Below are positions 25,130-28,783 of a DNA stretch of 28,783 nucleotides, piece by piece. The stretch covers positions 1 through 28,783 of the forward strand of contig NZ_SVCB01000137.1 in NCBI RefSeq assembly GCF_015058545.1, read 5' to 3'. A program made the position numbers and the translations under genes. The first letter of the stretch is position 1; the number at the start of each line of letters is the position of its first letter. Below the pieces are notes generated by a model. That model was not told the origin of the DNA and searched no databases. It saw nothing but the letters and a program-made list of their open reading frames with translations. This DNA is from Veillonella sp. GTDB taxonomy: Bacteria > Bacillota > Negativicutes > Veillonellales > Veillonellaceae.

Positions 25130-27613
25130 ATGGAAGAGATGAAAGATAAGATTTTAGCGTTTTTTAAGGCCATTAGTCCGGAAGCGTATCACATTGAAGA
25201 TGCGGCATATATTTTGGGCATAAAAGGGTCTGAAGAGTTGGAAGCCTTTATGGGAGATGTGGAGGCGCTGACCGAAGCGGGCTTATTAGAAGCACGGCCC
25301 GGCGACTATTACAAATTCATCGACAAGGCTGAAAAAACAGCATTAAAAATTGAGGAAGTAAGAGAGTTCGAAGGTACTTATAAGAGCCTTCGTAACGGCC
25401 GCGGTCTTGTTATTGACGAGACGGGGCAACATGAAGTAAATATCGGTGCCGGCGATCGCAACGGTGCCATGCATAATGATAAAGTTTTGGTCCATATTTT
25501 CCGCTTCGGTCGTATCGGCGAACAGCGCCATGAAGGCCGCGTGGAAAAAGTTATTCAACATGTGAACACATCCATTGTAGGTACGTATGATCGCCAACAG
25601 ATGTTTGGCTTTGTAACGCCTGATGATGAACGTCTGGTTGATGATATTTATGTAGCTTTGCCTGATACTATGGAAGCACGCAGCGGAGCTAAAGTATTGG
25701 TAGAAATTACTCGTTGGCCTGATGCTAAAGGACGCCAGCCGGAAGGTAAAATTACGTCCATTTTAGGTTATAAAGGCGACGTCGGTGTGGATATTAACTG
25801 CGTAATGGCGCAGCATAAAATCCCGTTTTCATTCCCTGAGGCAGTTTTAAAAGAAGCAGATCGCGTCTCCTTTGATGTAGCACTTGGCGGTAAACGTCTT
25901 GATTTACGCGAAGTGCCGATGATTACGATTGACGGCGAAGACGCGAAAGACTTGGACGATGCGGTAAGTTGTAAACAGCTGGCCAATGGTCATTATAAAT
26001 TAGGTGTTCATATTGCCGATGTAAGTCACTACGTGCGCGGCAATACACAGCTTGATAAAGAAGCGTATAAGCGCGGTACCAGTGTATATTTGGTTGACCG
26101 GGTTGTGCCGATGCTGCCGACTAAATTGTCCAACGGTATCTGCAGTCTCAATGCCAAAGAAGACCGCTATGCCATGAGCTGTATCATGGAAATCAACCAT
26201 GCAGGCCGCGTGGTTGACTTTACCATCAGTCCGTCCGTTATTCGCGTGGACCGTCGTTGCAGCTATCCCGAAATATATAAAGCGTTGACTCAAAGCATCA
26301 TTCCTGATGATTTGTTACCGTTGATGCCAATGGTTCACGAACTTCACGAAGTGGCGAAGATTTTAATTGCCATGCGTGAAAAATCCGGTGCCATTTCCTT
26401 TGAATTCCCTGAATACAAGATTCTATTGGCCGAAGATGGCACACCACTCAAGATTGTGCGTAAAGACCGTACAATTGCTGAAAAAATCATTGAAGCTTGT
26501 ATGTTGATTGCCAATGAAACGGTAGCTTGTTACTTACGTGACACGCATAAACCGGGAATTTATCGTATTCATGAGCAACCAAGCGAAGAAAAGTTACAAG
26601 CTTTGCAGACGGTTGTTACCTATTTAGGCAAACCGTTCCATTTGGCTGACAGCCATGTTGAACCAAGAGATATTCAGAAATTCTTAGATAGTATAGCCGG
26701 TACCGACATTGAACCGATTGCGCAGATTATGACCTTGCGCTCCATGCAGCAGGCACGGTATTCTGCGGTCAATGTGGGCCACTTTGGTTTGGCATCCGCT
26801 TGTTATACCCATTTTACCTCGCCAATCCGTCGTTATCCGGACTTAATCGTTCATCGTTTGCTGAAAAAACGTTTGCACTGGGGCGATGGTTATAATAAAT
26901 ATGACGATATGGAAGATTACTTGGCGAAAGCGGCTGACCATTGTTCGATTCAGGAACAAATTGCCGTAGCTGCGGAACGCGATACAAATGATCTCAAAAA
27001 AGTTCAATACATGGAACCGTTTATCGGCGAAGTCTTTGACGGTAAAATCAGCTCAATTACATCCTTTGGCATGTTCGTTGAATTGGAAAACGGTATTGAC
27101 GGCTTAGTTCATATTGCTACCATGGATGATGATTATTACTTCTTTGACGAAGAACATTTCTTATTGGTGGGCCGCCGAACCGGCAGAACCTATCATTTGG
27201 GTCAGGACGTGAAAGTAACACTCGTCAAAGCGGATAAAGATAAGAAGCAGATAGATTTCTTATTGGGTGAAGTGGATGCGCAGACTTTAATCGAAAAATC
27301 CTTGGCCGGTGAACATCGTCGTGCCGGTTTGGGCAGTCGCGGTATGCGTTCCGGCAAGTCCGGTAAAAACGGCAAAAACGGTAAAGCCGGTAAGAGCGGT
27401 AAGGGCTCTAAAGCTGAAAAGTCCGGCAAACGTGAAGAAAGCTCAAAAGACAGTAAGAATAGTAAACGTAAGAGCACAGACAGTAAATATAACTGGCAAC
27501 GCGAATACGAAGATAATACGCCGGCGGCTTTTGCCAGATTTGCCAAAAAATCTAAGAGTAAAAAGCAGAGTAAAAAAGTAGGGCGCAAAAAGAAATCAGG
27601 TAAGAAAAAATAG
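25130..27613 (+). CDS. rnr: Ribonuclease R
   Basis: The 827-residue protein has the RNase R layout: an N-terminal winged-helix/cold-shock part (about 1-225), the RNB exonuclease core with catalytic aspartates in IDGEDAKDLDDAV (D268, D274, D276, D277), an S1 domain (about 640-720, GEVFDGKISSITSFGMFVEL), and a long basic tail. The tail (about 729-827) is low complexity: SGK/NGK/AGK repeats, then SK-rich and KKKSGKKK at the end. The enzyme degrades structured RNA 3' to 5' and removes the faulty mRNA during trans-translation, consistent with smpB and ssrA downstream. GGTAGGGG serves as ribosome-binding site. Its promoter is not visible. Confidence 0.95.
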   Translation: MEEMKDKILAFFKAISPEAYHIEDAAYILGIKGSEELEAFMGDVEALTEAGLLEARPGDYYKFIDKAEKTALKIEEVREFEGTYKSLRNGRGLVIDETGQHEVNIGAGDRNGAMHNDKVLVHIFRFGRIGEQRHEGRVEKVIQHVNTSIVGTYDRQQMFGFVTPDDERLVDDIYVALPDTMEARSGAKVLVEITRWPDAKGRQPEGKITSILGYKGDVGVDINCVMAQHKIPFSFPEAVLKEADRVSFDVALGGKRLDLREVPMITIDGEDAKDLDDAVSCKQLANGHYKLGVHIADVSHYVRGNTQLDKEAYKRGTSVYLVDRVVPMLPTKLSNGICSLNAKEDRYAMSCIMEINHAGRVVDFTISPSVIRVDRRCSYPEIYKALTQSIIPDDLLPLMPMVHELHEVAKILIAMREKSGAISFEFPEYKILLAEDGTPLKIVRKDRTIAEKIIEACMLIANETVACYLRDTHKPGIYRIHEQPSEEKLQALQTVVTYLGKPFHLADSHVEPRDIQKFLDSIAGTDIEPIAQIMTLRSMQQARYSAVNVGHFGLASACYTHFTSPIRRYPDLIVHRLLKKRLHWGDGYNKYDDMEDYLAKAADHCSIQEQIAVAAERDTNDLKKVQYMEPFIGEVFDGKISSITSFGMFVELENGIDGLVHIATMDDDYYFFDEEHFLLVGRRTGRTYHLGQDVKVTLVKADKDKKQIDFLLGEVDAQTLIEKSLAGEHRRAGLGSRGMRSGKSGKNGKNGKAGKSGKGSKAEKSGKREESSKDSKNSKRKSTDSKYNWQREYEDNTPAAFARFAKKSKSKKQSKKVGRKKKSGKKK

Positions 27614-27639
27614 CAGTACCGAAGTTTAGGAGGTAGTTT

Positions 27640-28119
27640 GTGAGTAAAACTAAGAAAGACAGTACCAGTTTAATCGCTGACAATCGTAAGGCAAGACATG
27701 ATTATCACATTCATGAGACTTATGAAGCGGGGATTGCTTTAACCGGTACTGAAGTTAAGTCGATTCGCCAGGGCCGACTTAATCTGAAAGACAGTTATTG
27801 TGCCATTCAAAATGGTGAAATGTTTCTCTATCAGGCTCATATCAGCCCTTATGAACAAGGCAATCAGTTTAACCATGAACCAATGCGTACGCGCAAATTA
27901 TTGATGCATCGCAGTGAAATACATAAATTGTTGGGGCAGGTGAAGGAAAAAGGTTTTTCCTTGGTGCCGCTCAATTTCCACTTCGCTCATGGCTTAATTA
28001 AGGTAACTGTTGGCCTTGTTACTGGTAAGAAAAACTACGATAAGCGTCAGGATATGGCTGAGCGTGATGCACAGCGCGATATTCGTCGCCGCATGAAAGA
28101 ACAGAGCCGCGATTATTAA
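27640..28119 (+). CDS. smpB: SmpB, tmRNA-binding protein
   Basis: The 159-residue protein starts at GTG 27640 with AGGAGG upstream. Family features are ARHDYHIHETYEAGIALTGTEVKS near the N-terminus, LKDSYCAI, HRSEIHKLLGQVKEKG, and the basic tail (RDAQRDIRRRMKEQSRDY) that enters the empty mRNA channel of stalled ribosomes. It carries tmRNA into the ribosome. It lies 26 bases after rnr and about 260 bases before the tmRNA gene, so protein and RNA partners are neighbours. Confidence 0.96.
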   Translation: MSKTKKDSTSLIADNRKARHDYHIHETYEAGIALTGTEVKSIRQGRLNLKDSYCAIQNGEMFLYQAHISPYEQGNQFNHEPMRTRKLLMHRSEIHKLLGQVKEKGFSLVPLNFHFAHGLIKVTVGLVTGKKNYDKRQDMAERDAQRDIRRRMKEQSRDY

Positions 28120-28194
28120 GGAATACAACTATATTAACCCAATTCTTTTAAGGATTAGGTCGTGTAGGGCAAAATAACGATTGAAGCAATATAA

Positions 28195-28288
28195 AGACGC
28201 CTTAAGGTGTAACTCTTTCTAGAGTGCACCGGCGGCGTCTAAATTAATGTCTGTTTTTTATTACCCTATTTTAGAGAAACGGTGCACT
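28195..28288 (+). other. Structured intergenic element between smpB and ssrA
   Basis: AGACGCC (28195-28201) pairs with GGCGTCT (28234-28240); inside, GGTG (28206-28209) pairs with CACC (28227-28230) and ACTCT (28212-28216) with AGAGT (28221-28225) around a TTCT loop. A T run follows only at 28253-28259, so it may be a weak terminator for rnr-smpB. AGTGCACCG (28223-28231) can alternatively pair with CGGTGCACT (28280-28288), excluding the inner helices. No ORF is visible. Confidence 0.5.
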
Positions 28289-28337
28289 TGGCCAAAGGCT
28301 TATATATAAACCATTAGTTCAAAATTCGCCTTTTTGT

Positions 28338-28366
28338 TTGACAGTTATCCTGCAGTTGTTTATAAT
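28338..28366 (+). promoter_or_regulatory. Consensus promoter of ssrA
   Basis: TTGACA (28338-28343), 17 bases, TATAAT (28361-28366): a perfect sigma-A promoter. The start near 28373 leaves a short leader for RNase P to remove before the mature 5' end. Confidence 0.9.
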
Positions 28367-28381
28367 TAATCATGCACACAT

Positions 28382-28724
28382 GGGGACGTAATGGTTTCGA
28401 CAGGGGTGCGTGTATCATAGATAGCGAGTCGGCGTTCCATTTGGCCGTTAAACGGTGGGGCTTTTAAATTAAACGCAAAAGAAAACTTTGCATTAGCTGC
28501 ATAAGCTACGTCTTACTCGGATCTGCCCGTGATCTGGGATAAGGCGTCAAACTACGGGCTCGCCTAATATATTTGCTCTAGTATAGTAGGTTAAACAACA
28601 GAGCTGGGCTAATATAGTTTGTCGTTGTACGAAAGTTAGCTAAGATCTAAAACAGCGTCTGCACTCGGAGAAGTCTGTGGGGCAACACTTTTGGACAGGG
28701 GTTCGATTCCCCTCGTCTCCACCA
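28382..28724 (+). ncRNA. ssrA: tmRNA (10Sa RNA)
   Basis: The 343-base gene begins GGGGACG and ends CGTCTCC-A-CCA; these ends form a 7-bp acceptor stem with one G-U pair, and CCA is encoded. The tRNA-like part holds the T-arm with GTTCGATTCC (28701-28710). ATGGTTTCGACAGGGG near the 5' end is a strongly conserved tmRNA segment. The tag frame starts at GCA 28475, after TAAAC, and reads AKENFALAA, ending at TAA 28502-28504. The rest should form the pseudoknots. It rescues ribosomes stalled on mRNA without a stop codon, together with SmpB, and marks the product for proteolysis. The tag's ALAA end suits Clp proteases. Confidence 0.97.
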
Positions 28725-28751
28725 TACTAAAATAAGGAGAGTCACTACTGA

Positions 28752-28783
28752 TGGTGAACCGACCCCTTAAAGTTAGACCTAAA
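28752..28783. mobile_element. Possible terminal inverted repeat of an IS3-family element (cut by window edge)
   Basis: The last bases, TGGTGAACCGACCCC then TTAAAGTTAGACC, resemble the ends of IS3-family (IS150-like) elements, which commonly read TG-ACTGACCCC-AAAAGTTAGAC. Alternatively a gene starts at ATG 28751 (MVNRPLKV...) behind GGAG at 28736-28739, but the 11-base spacing is long. Only 32 bases are available, so the call is tentative. Confidence 0.4.

Noticed and set aside
28120..28381. A tRNA gene or short protein gene between smpB and ssrA.
   Set aside because: No cloverleaf with a T-arm motif and no ORF with a ribosome-binding site are present.

Overview
The window reads as a chromosomal segment of a low-GC, Gram-negative-type Firmicute of the class Negativicutes, most likely Veillonella or a close relative. 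I infer this from gene content and order (ctsR-mcsA-mcsB-clpC, radA, yacL-like PIN/TRAM, a fused ispDF, gltX, pepT, T-box-cysS-mrnC-rlmB-yacP-sigH-secG, rnr-smpB-ssrA), AT-rich intergenic DNA and Firmicute-type promoters and Shine-Dalgarno sequences. No 16S gene or species marker is present, so the genus is an inference. Apart from one cut-off gene at the left edge, all genes lie on the + strand.

Left accessory part (1-8510). A truncated secreted protein on the - strand is followed by a nicotinamidase-like cysteine hydrolase. Next is a MarR-type regulator translationally coupled to a small multidrug resistance (SMR) transporter that is split by an in-frame amber codon. The regulator's promoter carries three copies of one palindromic motif. 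A five-gene NikABCDE-type nickel/peptide ABC importer follows, with a consensus promoter before nikA and a perfect 15-bp hairpin between nikA and nikB. The part ends with a ferritin gene whose leader holds a CRP/FNR-like palindrome, followed by a strong terminator.

Stress and housekeeping part (8640-25083). A consensus promoter embedded in CtsR-type heptads drives ctsR-mcsA-mcsB-clpC: a repressor, an activator of the arginine kinase, the kinase, and the AAA+ unfoldase that works with ClpP on arginine-phosphorylated proteins. After a terminator come radA, a membrane PIN/TRAM protein, a bifunctional ispDF isoprenoid gene and gltX, then another terminator and pepT. A cysteine-specific T-box riboswitch leads into cysS and a tightly packed translation/RNA operon (mrnC, rlmB, a yacP-like gene, sigH, secG).

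Trans-translation part (25089-28783). A terminator separates secG from rnr. rnr and smpB are followed by a structured intergenic region, a fully consensus promoter and a complete tmRNA gene (tag AKENFALAA). RNase R, SmpB and tmRNA form one ribosome-rescue and mRNA-decay module. The last ~30 bases resemble the terminal inverted repeat of an IS3-family insertion sequence.

Most of the window is conserved housekeeping DNA, and I do not see a clear new defence or biosynthetic system. The most informative oddities are the amber-split SMR gene with its triple operator, the nikA-nikB hairpin and altered NikA ligand position, terminators with almost no room before pepT and rnr, the ispDF fusion with a possible relic ribosome-binding site, and the mutually exclusive hairpins upstream of ssrA.
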